A stretch of DNA of 64,000 bases, taken from assembly GCF_005484805.1 (NCBI RefSeq), contig NZ_CP039432.1:496001-560000 (forward strand). Direction: 5' to 3'. The notes under the pieces are model-generated. The model saw only the letters and a program-made list of their open reading frames with translations, ran no database searches and was not told the origin of the DNA. Source of the DNA: Rhodococcus sp. SGAir0479. GTDB lineage: Bacteria; Actinomycetota; Actinomycetes; Mycobacteriales; Mycobacteriaceae. Of the stretch, positions 28,155 through 36,117 are shown in pieces. Position numbers and translations under genes: made by a program. Every line of letters begins with the position of its first letter. Positions within the stretch are counted from its first letter, which is position 1.

Positions 28155-28160
28155 ACAGTA
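28155..28160 (-). promoter_or_regulatory. -10 box TACTGT of the DUF6542 gene
   Basis: On the minus strand TACTGT is followed by six bases and then the GTG start, the spacing expected for a leaderless message. Confidence 0.5.
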
Positions 28161-28346
28161 GTCGCTGACGGTCGGCTTGCTTCGTTGGCGGGACCGTCCG
28201 AGACCGAGAATTCGCCGAGAATCGACCGATCTGCCCGACTTGCCCGGGGTGGGGTGCCGAGTCCGGCCGGCGGACGTCCCGGTCACTGCCTCCACTGTGC
28301 CGGACGGCACCGACATGTCCGCTCCGGCGCTGTCGGTCGAGTGCTC

Positions 28347-28352
28347 TACCGT
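28347..28352 (+). promoter_or_regulatory. -10 box TACCGT of the sbcDC operon
   Basis: TACCGT ends eight bases before the sbcD ATG with no Shine-Dalgarno sequence between, again consistent with a leaderless mRNA. Confidence 0.45.
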
Positions 28353-28360
28353 CAGTCGCC

Positions 28361-29545
28361 ATGAGGATCCTCCACACCTCCGACTGGCACATCGGTCGCA
28401 CCTTCCACGGGGTCGACCTCCTGGCCGATCAGGCGCGGGTGCTCGACGCGATCGCGGCCCTGGTCGTCGAGCAGTCGGTCGACGTGGTGGTGGTCCCGGG
28501 GGACGTGTACGACCGTTCCATTCCGAGCGCGGACGCGGTGGCGGTGTGCAACAGAGGGTTCGAGGCCATCCGCGCGGCCGGTGCGGTGATCGTCGCCACG
28601 TCCGGCAACCACGATTCCCCGGTGCGGCTCGGGGCCGGCGCCTCGTTCGCGGCGGCCGGCGGTCTCCACCTGTTGACGCGGGTGGGCGCACTGGATGCGC
28701 CCATCGTGCTGGACGACGCGCACGGCCCCGTCGCGTTCTACGGGATCCCGTACCTCGAACCCGAGATCACCCGTGCCGAACTCGGTGCACCCGAGGCGCG
28801 CTCGCACGCCGACATCCTCGACGTCGCGATGGCCCGGGTCCGTGCGGACCTCGACACGCGCCGCGCGGCCGCTCCGGGCCTGCGGTCGGTGCTGCTGGCG
28901 CACGCGTTCGTCGTCGGCGGTGAGGCCACCGGCTCCGAACGCTCGATCTCGGTCGGCGGCGTCGAGACGGTGTCGGCGTCGTCGTTCGACGGCGTCGACT
29001 ACGTGGCCCTCGGGCACCTGCATTCCCCACAGACCCTGGCCGAACACGTCCGGTACAGCGGGTCGCCGCTGCCGTACTCGTTCGGGGAGCGGTCGCATCG
29101 CAAGGCCGTGTGGCTGATCGACCTCGACGCCGCCGGGCTCGCCGCAGTCGACCGCATCGAGTTGCCCGTGGTGCGGGGCCTGAGTCAGCTCACCGGAACG
29201 CTGGACGAGTTGCTGCACGACGCCGGGTTCGCGGCCGCCGAGGAGCACTACGTGTCCGCCGTCCTGACCGATGCGCTGCGTCCCGTCGACGCCATGCGCG
29301 CGTTGCAGGGCCGGTTCCCCCATGCCGTCCACATGGAATGGCAACGACCCGAGGGCAATCCGGAGCTGCGCTACCGCGAGCGGGTGCACGGTCGTTCCGA
29401 TCTGGAAGTGGCGCAGAGTTTTCTGTCCGACGTCCGAAGCGAGGCGAGTGCCGGAGAGATCCGACTGCTCGAGGACGCGCTGCGCAGCGCGACGGCGGCC
29501 GAGTCCGTGGCGGCCGCCGGCCTCGCCGAGGTGACGTCTGCATGA
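28361..29545 (+). CDS. sbcD: Exonuclease SbcD (Mre11-type nuclease)
   Basis: A 394-residue metallophosphoesterase. Metal ligands are in MRILHTSDWHIGR at the N-terminus, VVVVPGDVYDRS near 45-56, TSGNHDSPVRL near 82-92, LLAHAFVVGG and YVALGHLHSPQ. With SbcC it removes hairpins and protein-blocked ends from DNA. Its stop overlaps the sbcC start (ATGA), so both subunits are made in step. Confidence 0.96.
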   Translation: MRILHTSDWHIGRTFHGVDLLADQARVLDAIAALVVEQSVDVVVVPGDVYDRSIPSADAVAVCNRGFEAIRAAGAVIVATSGNHDSPVRLGAGASFAAAGGLHLLTRVGALDAPIVLDDAHGPVAFYGIPYLEPEITRAELGAPEARSHADILDVAMARVRADLDTRRAAAPGLRSVLLAHAFVVGGEATGSERSISVGGVETVSASSFDGVDYVALGHLHSPQTLAEHVRYSGSPLPYSFGERSHRKAVWLIDLDAAGLAAVDRIELPVVRGLSQLTGTLDELLHDAGFAAAEEHYVSAVLTDALRPVDAMRALQGRFPHAVHMEWQRPEGNPELRYRERVHGRSDLEVAQSFLSDVRSEASAGEIRLLEDALRSATAAESVAAAGLAEVTSA

Positions 29546-32523
29546 GGCTGCACACGCTCGAGGTCACGTCGTTCGGGCCGTTCGCCCAGACGGTGACCGT
29601 CGACTTCGACGAACTGGGCGCCGACGGCCTGTTCCTGCTGCACGGTCAGACCGGGGCCGGCAAGACCACGATTCTCGACGCGGTCGCGTTCGCGCTCTAC
29701 GGCACCGTGCCCGGTGCCCGCAAGGACGGCAAGCGACTCCTGTCCGACCACGCGCCCGCGGGATCGGTGCCGACGGTGACACTGCGGGCGACCATCGGCG
29801 GCCGGCCGCTGCGGATCACCCGCAATCCCGAATACCAGCGACCCAAGAAACGTGGCACGGGCACGCTCACCGAGAACGCCAAGGCGACGCTCGAGTGGCT
29901 CGACGGGACTGGGGAGAACCTCTCGCGCATCCCCGACATCGCGCGTGAGGTGGAGCGGCTGCTCGGGATGACCGCCGACCAGTTCTTCCAGGTCGTCCTG
30001 CTCCCGCAGGGAGAGTTCGCCAAGTTCCTGCGCGCCGACAACGAGGATCGCGGCAAGCTGCTCGAGAAACTGTTCGACACCACGCGCTTCAAGTCGGTGG
30101 AGCAGTGGTTCGTCGAGCGGCGGCGGGCCAGCGCGGCCCGGGTCGAGGACCACCGCAAGCAGGTGGATCTGCTCCTGGCCCGGGTGTCCACGGCGGCCGG
30201 GATCGAGGTGGGCACGGACGGGGACCCGCTGAGCTGGTCGCGCAGACTCCTCGACGAGGCCGTCGAGACGGTGGAGTCGGCGACGACGGAACTCACCCGC
30301 GTGCGTGACGTCGAGGCCCGGGCGCGGGCCGCGGCCGCCGAGGCGCAGCGCAGGCGGGACCTGCAGGTCCGGCGAGCGCGCGCGCTGGCCGAGCTGGAAC
30401 AGCTCGAGGCCGGTGCACCCGAACGTGACCGCCTGGCCGCCGAGGCCGATCGGGCCCGCCGAGCCGATGTGGTCGGCGGCGCCGCCGCCGATGCGGCGTC
30501 CGCGGCCCGTGCGGCGGAGTCGGCGACCGACCGGGCCGGGGCGCTGGCGGAGGATCTGCGGGCCTCGCCGGAGGCGTCGGACCTGGTTGCGGCGCTGTCG
30601 TGGCCGCAGGTCGACGCGGACCGGGACGCGATCCGCGCGCGGGCGCGGGACTGGACGGCCGAGGTCGTCCGGCTCGACGCCCTCGTGGCCGAGGCCGCGT
30701 CGACGGATGCGCTGGCGCGCGAAGTCGAGGACATGCGTCGGCGCGGCGTGGAGCTGTCGGCCCGGGCCGCGGACCTGGAGACGGCCCGCGCCGCGTGGCC
30801 GCAGGCCGTGCGCGACGCCGAGGAGGCCCTGCGCGCAGCCGAGAAGGCGCAGGCCTGCCTGCCCGCCGCCGAGGAGGCATGCGCGCGGGCCGCCGACGCT
30901 GCGGCGGCGGCGCAGGAGTGGCGGACCACACGTAAGACGCTGGACGCGCAGCAAAGCGCGGTGGTGTCGGCCCGAGGCCGGCACCAGGACGCCCGCGAGC
31001 TACTGCTGGACCTGCGTGAGCGGCGCATCGCCGGGATGGCAGCCGAGCTGGCGGCCGGACTGCTCGACGGCGAGAAGTGCGCGGTGTGCGGGTCGCTCGA
31101 GCACCCTGCGCCGGCGCGGGCGGGCGAGTCGTCGGTCACCAAGGCCGACGAGGACGCCGCACGCACTGCCGAACAGAAGGCGGCCGCCCGCCTGGACGCC
31201 GAGACCGCGCGGGTCACCGAACTCGAGCGGGCCGTGGATCTTCTGGTCCAGCGGGGCGGTGACGGGGACCCCGCGGAGCTGCGCGACGCTTACACGGCCG
31301 CGTCGGCCGAGGTGGACCGGACCCGAGCCGCGGCGGCTCGTGTCCCCGATCTCTCGCAGGCCGTCGACGACGTCCGTGCTCGCGGTGCCGAATTGGAAGA
31401 ACAGTCGCGGCTCGTCGGTAACGAGCGAGCGGTGCTGGAGACTCGTATCGACGCTGCCGAAGAACAGGTGCGTCGCATGCGCGAGCGGATGGCGGAGGCG
31501 GCCGGGGACGATCCGGGCGTGCCCGCGCGCCGCGAACGATTCGACGCCCTTGCGACCCGGGCTCTCGAGCTGCTCGACGCCCGGGATCGGGCCGCGACCC
31601 TGGCCGCGACCGCGCGGGAACTGGCCGAGCGCACGCAGACCGCCGCAGCCGATGCCGGGTTCGCGTCGCTCGCCGAGGCCCTCGAGGCGGTGCGGTCCGC
31701 CGCTCGCATCGAAGAGATCGACGCCGCCCTCACCGCGGCGCGTGAGCGCATCGCCGGTGCGCGGGCAGTGCTGGCGGATCCGGACGTCGAAGCGGTGGCC
31801 GGGATCGAACCGGTCGACCCGAGTGGTGCCGAGTCCCTGGCCCGGGAGGCCGTGTCGGCGGTCGAGGCGGCGGCCACCGCGCTGGCCGAGGCGGACACCC
31901 GCCGCACCAACATCGAGCGCCTCACCGGGCAGCTCGAGGCGACGATGGCGCGGCTCGGACCGGTGCTGGCCGAACACGACGAGCTGGCCGGACTGGCCGA
32001 CATCGTGGAGGGGCGCGGTCAGAACTCCCGCAAGATGTCGCTGCGGTCGTACGTGCTGGCGTCGCGGCTCGAGGAGGTCGCGGTCTCGGCGTCGGTGCGG
32101 CTACGTCGCATGTCCGCAGGACGCTACGAGTTCGTGCACTCCGACGAGGCCGGGGCGCGGGGACGCCGCGGCGGGCTGGGCCTCGACATTCGCGACGACT
32201 ACACCGGCGTGGTCCGCTCGGCCAAGACCCTGTCCGGTGGGGAGTCGTTCCTCGCGTCGCTCGCACTCGCGCTCGGCCTGGCCGACGTCGTGGCGGCCGA
32301 GTCGGGCGGGGTGGTGCTCGACACCATGTTCATCGACGAGGGTTTCGGCACGCTCGACGCCGACACCCTGGACCTCGTGATGGGTGTCCTCGACGAACTG
32401 CGGGCGGGGGGCCGGGTCGTCGGGATCGTCAGCCACGTCGACGAGATGCGCCAGCGGATCCCGAGCCGGCTGCACGTGGTACGCGGCCGGACCGGGTCCA
32501 CGCTGGAGATGATCGCCGGTTAG
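29542..32523 (+). CDS. sbcC: Exonuclease subunit SbcC (Rad50-type SMC ATPase)
   Basis: A 993-residue SMC-like ATPase. Walker A GQTGAGKTTIL is near residue 35; then two long Ala/Arg/Glu-rich coiled coils flank the zinc hook EKCAVCGSLEHP near the middle; the C-terminal part has the ABC signature LSGGESFLASLALALGL and Walker B VVLDTMFIDEGFGTLD. It tethers DNA ends and powers the SbcD nuclease. Start at ATG 29542 overlaps sbcD. It overlaps the convergent transporter gene by four bases at its stop. Confidence 0.96.
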   Translation: MRLHTLEVTSFGPFAQTVTVDFDELGADGLFLLHGQTGAGKTTILDAVAFALYGTVPGARKDGKRLLSDHAPAGSVPTVTLRATIGGRPLRITRNPEYQRPKKRGTGTLTENAKATLEWLDGTGENLSRIPDIAREVERLLGMTADQFFQVVLLPQGEFAKFLRADNEDRGKLLEKLFDTTRFKSVEQWFVERRRASAARVEDHRKQVDLLLARVSTAAGIEVGTDGDPLSWSRRLLDEAVETVESATTELTRVRDVEARARAAAAEAQRRRDLQVRRARALAELEQLEAGAPERDRLAAEADRARRADVVGGAAADAASAARAAESATDRAGALAEDLRASPEASDLVAALSWPQVDADRDAIRARARDWTAEVVRLDALVAEAASTDALAREVEDMRRRGVELSARAADLETARAAWPQAVRDAEEALRAAEKAQACLPAAEEACARAADAAAAAQEWRTTRKTLDAQQSAVVSARGRHQDARELLLDLRERRIAGMAAELAAGLLDGEKCAVCGSLEHPAPARAGESSVTKADEDAARTAEQKAAARLDAETARVTELERAVDLLVQRGGDGDPAELRDAYTAASAEVDRTRAAAARVPDLSQAVDDVRARGAELEEQSRLVGNERAVLETRIDAAEEQVRRMRERMAEAAGDDPGVPARRERFDALATRALELLDARDRAATLAATARELAERTQTAAADAGFASLAEALEAVRSAARIEEIDAALTAARERIAGARAVLADPDVEAVAGIEPVDPSGAESLAREAVSAVEAAATALAEADTRRTNIERLTGQLEATMARLGPVLAEHDELAGLADIVEGRGQNSRKMSLRSYVLASRLEEVAVSASVRLRRMSAGRYEFVHSDEAGARGRRGGLGLDIRDDYTGVVRSAKTLSGGESFLASLALALGLADVVAAESGGVVLDTMFIDEGFGTLDADTLDLVMGVLDELRAGGRVVGIVSHVDEMRQRIPSRLHVVRGRTGSTLEMIAG

Positions 32524-33734
32524 CGGTCGGCCGCGGGCCCCCTCGAATTGGTGGCGGGCCCGTCGGCCGGGCCGCCCTCGGCGGCCATGCCCGTATGGCC
32601 GCTCTCGGCAGCGTCCAGCACGGCGTCCTGTTCGAGTCGGTGGTCGATCTGCTCGCCCAGGTATCGGATGACGACCGCGGCCACGGCGGCGACGGGGACG
32701 GCCAGGAACGCGCCGACGATGCCGTACAGGGAACTGCCCGCGGTGACGGCGAGCAGCACGACGACGGCGTGCAGGTTCATGCTCTTGCTCTGCAGCACCG
32801 GCTGCAGCACGTTGCCCTCGATCTGCTGGACCGCGATGATGATCGCCAGCACGATCAGCGCGGTGGTGAGCCCGTTTGCGACCAGGGCCACCAGGACGGC
32901 CAGCGCGCCGGCGACGAACGCGCCGACGATCGGCACGAAGCCGCCGATGAACGTGATGATCGCCAGGACCGGGGCGAGCGGGACCCCCAGGATCAGCAGG
33001 CCCGCACCGATGAAGACGGCGTCGATGAGGCTCACGAGTGCCTGGGTGCGGATGAAGCCGCCGAGGGTCTCCCACATCCGGGTCAGAACTGCCTCGAGGT
33101 GCCGTCCGGCACGACCGCCGCCGACCTCGTGCATCCACGGGACGAAGCGCGGCCCGTCCTTGATGAAGAAGAACGCGAGCACCAGCACCAGGCCCAGCGT
33201 GACGATCATCGAGCCGGCGGTGGTGACCCCGCTGAAGACGCCGGAGGCGATCGCGGTACCGCTCTCCTGCAGCTTGGAGGTGAGGGCGTGGATCGCGGTG
33301 TCGATCTGGTCGTCCTGCAGGTTGATCGGCGGGCCCTTGAGCCAGTCCTGCACCTGTTGGATACCCTCGGTCGCCTTGTTCGCCAACTCCGGCGCCTGGT
33401 CCACGACGGACGGGACGATGAGCGCGATCACCCCGCCGAACAGCGCGAGTGCCACGAAGAGGGTGATCGAGGCCGCGCCGGCCGGGGGCACACCGCGCTT
33501 GGTGAGCGCGCGGGTGGGCGGCCACAGCACCGTGGAGACGACGATCGCCAACAGCACCGGGAGCACGACCACCCAGAGCTTTTCGAGGATCCAGCCGACC
33601 ACGACGGCACCGAGCGCGATCGCGGCGAGGCACAGCGACCACTTCGCGAGCCAGAGACCGCCGGCGCCGATGACTTCCCCGCGGTCGCGCAGTCGGGCGC
33701 GTGGGGAGGTCGGAACGATCTTGTTGACGCTCAC
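32520..33734 (-). CDS. AI-2E family (PerM/TqsA-type) transporter
   Basis: A 404-residue membrane protein with paired hydrophobic segments at both ends and a long soluble loop in the middle (about 130-210). The C-terminal PVLAIITFIGGFVPIVGAF and EGNVLQPVLQSKSMNLHA are the family signature (PF01594). Members export diverse substrates, including autoinducer-2 or ions; nothing here decides which. GTG 33734 is the start with AAGGA upstream. Its stop overlaps that of sbcC tail to tail. Confidence 0.88.
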   Translation of the reverse strand: MSVNKIVPTSPRARLRDRGEVIGAGGLWLAKWSLCLAAIALGAVVVGWILEKLWVVVLPVLLAIVVSTVLWPPTRALTKRGVPPAGAASITLFVALALFGGVIALIVPSVVDQAPELANKATEGIQQVQDWLKGPPINLQDDQIDTAIHALTSKLQESGTAIASGVFSGVTTAGSMIVTLGLVLVLAFFFIKDGPRFVPWMHEVGGGRAGRHLEAVLTRMWETLGGFIRTQALVSLIDAVFIGAGLLILGVPLAPVLAIITFIGGFVPIVGAFVAGALAVLVALVANGLTTALIVLAIIIAVQQIEGNVLQPVLQSKSMNLHAVVVLLAVTAGSSLYGIVGAFLAVPVAAVAAVVIRYLGEQIDHRLEQDAVLDAAESGHTGMAAEGGPADGPATNSRGPAADR

Positions 33735-33863
33735 AGGGCGCGGGTCCTTCCGGTTCGCAGACGACGGTCTGGGATGAATCTACGCATTTCTCGCGCGGAC
33801 GGCTGGAGCAATCGATCCGGTCACGAGCCGGTAAAGGCGGCAATCCGGCCGTCGCGGCGTCCG

Positions 33864-33869
33864 TAGGAT
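33864..33869 (+). promoter_or_regulatory. -10 box TAGGAT of the lipoprotein gene
   Basis: TAGGAT fits TANNNT and ends seven bases before the ATG, the spacing for a leaderless mRNA. Confidence 0.45.
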
Positions 33870-33876
33870 CCCGCGC

Positions 33877-34362
33877 ATGGGCAGAAATAAGGGGAGAACG
33901 ACTGCAACGATTGTCGCCGCATCAGCCCTCGTCGTCGCGCTCGCCGCGTGCAACAACGACGGTGGCACGTCGGAGGAGACCAAGGAGAAGATCAGCTCCG
34001 CGGTCACATCGACTACGGAACCGTCGCCGGGGGAGGAGGTGCAGTCCTCGGCGTCGAGTGTCGTGTCGGGACTGCAACAGAGCGCTTCGAGCGCGGTGTC
34101 GGGTCTCGACCGCGCGTGGGACAACGCGAAGTTGGCCACGTTCGTCGCGTCGTTCCGGACCTTCTATCCCAATCTCGCGAGCGACCGCGACGACGAGTCG
34201 ATCGAGACTGTGGTGAAGGACACGTGCTCGGCCATCGACTCGGGCGCGAGCGCCGAGGAGCAGGTGGCCAAGGTCAAGGAGACCGCGGCCAACGGCGGAA
34301 CCGAGCCCACCGACGAGCAGGCCGATCGCATTCTGCAGATGGTCAAGCCGGCCTGCCCCTGA
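33877..34362 (+). CDS. Small predicted lipoprotein, 161 residues
   Basis: A basic start MGRNKGRTT is followed by a hydrophobic segment and the lipobox ALAAC (Cys at about residue 25), after which the mature protein begins with NNDGGTSEE. The mature part is Ser/Glu-rich with the near-repeat SSASSVVSGLQQ/SSASSAVSGLDR, then a C-terminal helical region with two Cys (DTCSAI and KPACP) that could pair. I recognise no named family. Confidence 0.75.
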   Translation: MGRNKGRTTATIVAASALVVALAACNNDGGTSEETKEKISSAVTSTTEPSPGEEVQSSASSVVSGLQQSASSAVSGLDRAWDNAKLATFVASFRTFYPNLASDRDDESIETVVKDTCSAIDSGASAEEQVAKVKETAANGGTEPTDEQADRILQMVKPACP

Positions 34363-34436
34363 GCGCAGGGAGTCGAGCTGCCGGACCGAACGGCGGTCGG
34401 CGGTTTCAGGCTCGGCGGTTGGGGTATGTCCCCTAC

Positions 34437-34865
34437 ATGAGCATCGAAGACGGTCCCGGCGACACCCTCAGCCCCAGCGAAGGGCTCGATCCCGACGAAG
34501 TACGCAACGACGACGGAGACGAGGTCGTGGACCCGCCCGAGGGGTGGAGCGGCGCCGACAAGTTCGGAACGACCGAGCGCGAGGAGCGCGAAGGCGAGTC
34601 ACTCGACCAGCGTCTCGAGCAGGAGGAACCGGACGTCGAGCCGGTGGAACCGCCGGAGACGCCGGTCGCTGCCACCCCGGACGAGGAACTGACCGAGGAC
34701 CTCGTCGAGGAGGTCGTGGACGACGACACGACGGGCGGTGCCGAGGGTGACGCCAAGCAGGCGGACGTCGTCGAAGGCGTGATCGTCGAGGATTCCCGAG
34801 TCGATCGCGGTCAGATCTCCGGCGCCCCCGAGGACGGCGAGTCGATCTTCCCCATCGTGGAGTAA
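34437..34865 (+). CDS. DUF5709 acidic protein
   Basis: A 142-residue, strongly acidic protein. The central VDPPEGWSGADKFGTTEREEREGESLDQRLEQEEPDV pattern is the DUF5709 hallmark of actinobacteria (quoted here only as its key elements PPEGW, GTT and GESLDQRL). The rest is low-complexity Glu/Asp. Function unknown. The stop codon is the first base triplet of a 14-base tandem repeat. Confidence 0.8.
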   Translation: MSIEDGPGDTLSPSEGLDPDEVRNDDGDEVVDPPEGWSGADKFGTTEREEREGESLDQRLEQEEPDVEPVEPPETPVAATPDEELTEDLVEEVVDDDTTGGAEGDAKQADVVEGVIVEDSRVDRGQISGAPEDGESIFPIVE

Positions 34866-34912
34866 AAGCTGCGGGGTAAAAGCTGTGGAGTAGAAGCTGT
34901 GGAGTAGAAGCT
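34863..34912 (+). repeat. 14-bp tandem repeat beginning at the DUF5709 stop codon
   Basis: Units TAAAAGCTGCGGGG (34863), TAAAAGCTGTGGAG (34877), TAGAAGCTGTGGAG (34891) and a partial TAGAAGCT (34905). The sequence GTGGAG before the first TAA shows that the last codons plus stop are part of the repeated unit. Confidence 0.85.
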
Positions 34913-35074
34913 TCCGGCCGGTCGGCGGAGGACGCGTGCAGTAGCCGCGTCCTCCGCCGTTCTGTCTCGCCCTCGGGCCGCGCAGATACCGCGCTCGCGA
35001 GGGTCGTACCCTGTCGGCGTTGCGTGTCGGTGTCGTCACCGGCGTAGATCGAAGCGAAAGGGACGACCCCCACG

Positions 35075-35509
35075 ATGAGCACGGATCCGGTCGGCGAACT
35101 CGAGGCTCAGCTGGTCGACCTGTGGCGGCGCGGCCGGATCCAGTCCCGCGAGCGGGCCCGCGCGATCCACCCCAAGCTCGATCCGGCGTGCTACCCGCTG
35201 CTGGCGATCCTCACCCGCGACAACGACGCGGTACCCATGTCGGCCCTCCTGGCCGAGCTGGGAGTCGAGAAGTCGACGCTCACCCGGCAGATCGACGCGG
35301 TCGTCCGGCTGGGCCTGGTCGAGCGCCTGCCCGACCCGCAGGATGCCCGCGCGCGACTGGTCGCCCTCACCGACGCGGGCCGGGACCAGCTCTCCGAGCA
35401 GCGGGCCGCGGCCATCGCGGACTGGCACGAGCGCCTGTCGCGGTGGGATCCGGCCGACGTGCGCCAGTTGACGACGCTCCTGCGCCGGCTGGCGGACTCG
35501 ACCAACTGA
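35075..35509 (+). CDS. MarR-family transcriptional regulator (first of two)
   Basis: A 144-residue winged-helix protein. PMSALLAELGVEKSTLTRQIDAVVRLGLVERLPDPQDARA at about 52-90 is the HTH and wing of MarR (key segments: EKSTLTRQI and DPQDARARLV). It lies 82 bases before a second MarR gene and, through that, an MFS exporter. The Shine-Dalgarno AAGGGA is somewhat distant from the ATG. It may regulate the same exporter. Confidence 0.88.
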   Translation: MSTDPVGELEAQLVDLWRRGRIQSRERARAIHPKLDPACYPLLAILTRDNDAVPMSALLAELGVEKSTLTRQIDAVVRLGLVERLPDPQDARARLVALTDAGRDQLSEQRAAAIADWHERLSRWDPADVRQLTTLLRRLADSTN

Positions 35510-35532
35510 GCGCACACACCTGGACACCGATA

Positions 35533-35579
35533 GTTGCGTGGCGCAACCAATTGAGTTAAAGTTGCAATACTCAACTAAT
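35533..35579 (+). promoter_or_regulatory. Promoter/operator of marR2: GTTGC-type inverted repeats
   Basis: GTTGCG-TGG-CGCAAC (35533-35547) is a perfect inverted repeat; TTGAGT (35551) pairs with ACTCAA (35569), and another GTTGC lies between. TTGCGT (35535) and TAAAGT (35557) can serve as -35 and -10 with a 16-base spacer, so the repeats cover the promoter, as expected for MarR autoregulation. Confidence 0.6.
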
Positions 35580-35591
35580 CGGGAGGGTTCC

Positions 35592-36047
35592 ATGGTCGCA
35601 CCGGACACCGCGGAGGTGCTCCTCGATCACCTGCGCGATCTCGTTCGGCGCGGTCGTGAAGTCTCGGCCACGCTCGCCCGGGAGTCGGACGGGGAGATTC
35701 TCACCGAGCCGCTCGGGGCGCTGCTGTCGTACGTGGCCACTGCCGCTGGGGGACGGTGCAATGCGCTCGCCGACCGCATGCGGATCACTCCGTCGACGTT
35801 GAGTCGGCACATCGCCCATGCGGAGGAACTCGGTTATCTCACTCGGGTTCCCGATCCCGCCGATCGCCGGGCCACGCTGCCCGCGTTGACCGACGAGGGA
35901 GCCGCGGCTCTGCGACGCCACCGCGCACGGCAGACGGAGTGGTTGCTCGATTCGATCTCGGACTGGACCGACGACGAGGTGCGCCAGCTCGTGGACGGGC
36001 TGGCACGGCTGCGGTCGTCGGCGCAGGCCAAGGTCGCGGCGCTCTGA
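35592..36047 (+). CDS. MarR-family transcriptional regulator (second)
   Basis: A 151-residue winged-helix protein. NALADRMRITPSTLSRHIAHAEELGYLTRV and DPADRRATLPALTDEG cover recognition helix and wing. GGGAGG precedes ATG 35592 at good spacing. Inverted repeats over its promoter and matching half-sites before the MFS gene 70 bases downstream suggest it represses itself and the exporter until a toxic ligand binds. Confidence 0.9.
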   Translation: MVAPDTAEVLLDHLRDLVRRGREVSATLARESDGEILTEPLGALLSYVATAAGGRCNALADRMRITPSTLSRHIAHAEELGYLTRVPDPADRRATLPALTDEGAAALRRHRARQTEWLLDSISDWTDDEVRQLVDGLARLRSSAQAKVAAL

Positions 36048-36073
36048 CGCGCCAACTTCACTTTCCTTTTTAC

Positions 36074-36094
36074 GCAACTGTTTTCGAGGCAACT
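36074..36094 (+). promoter_or_regulatory. Direct GCAACT half-sites before the MFS exporter
   Basis: GCAACT occurs at 36074 and 36089, 15 bases apart, in the 70-base gap between marR2 and the exporter. The half-site matches the inverted repeats upstream of marR2. Confidence 0.4.
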
Positions 36095-36117
36095 CGAAGA
36101 ATTCGCGAGGTTTCTGC

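Noticed and set aside
34468-35082. Minus-strand frame covering the 14-bp repeat with Leu/His/Ser repeats (LLLHSFY)
   Set aside because: The repeat simply keeps the frame open; the DUF5709 gene on the plus strand explains most of the region.
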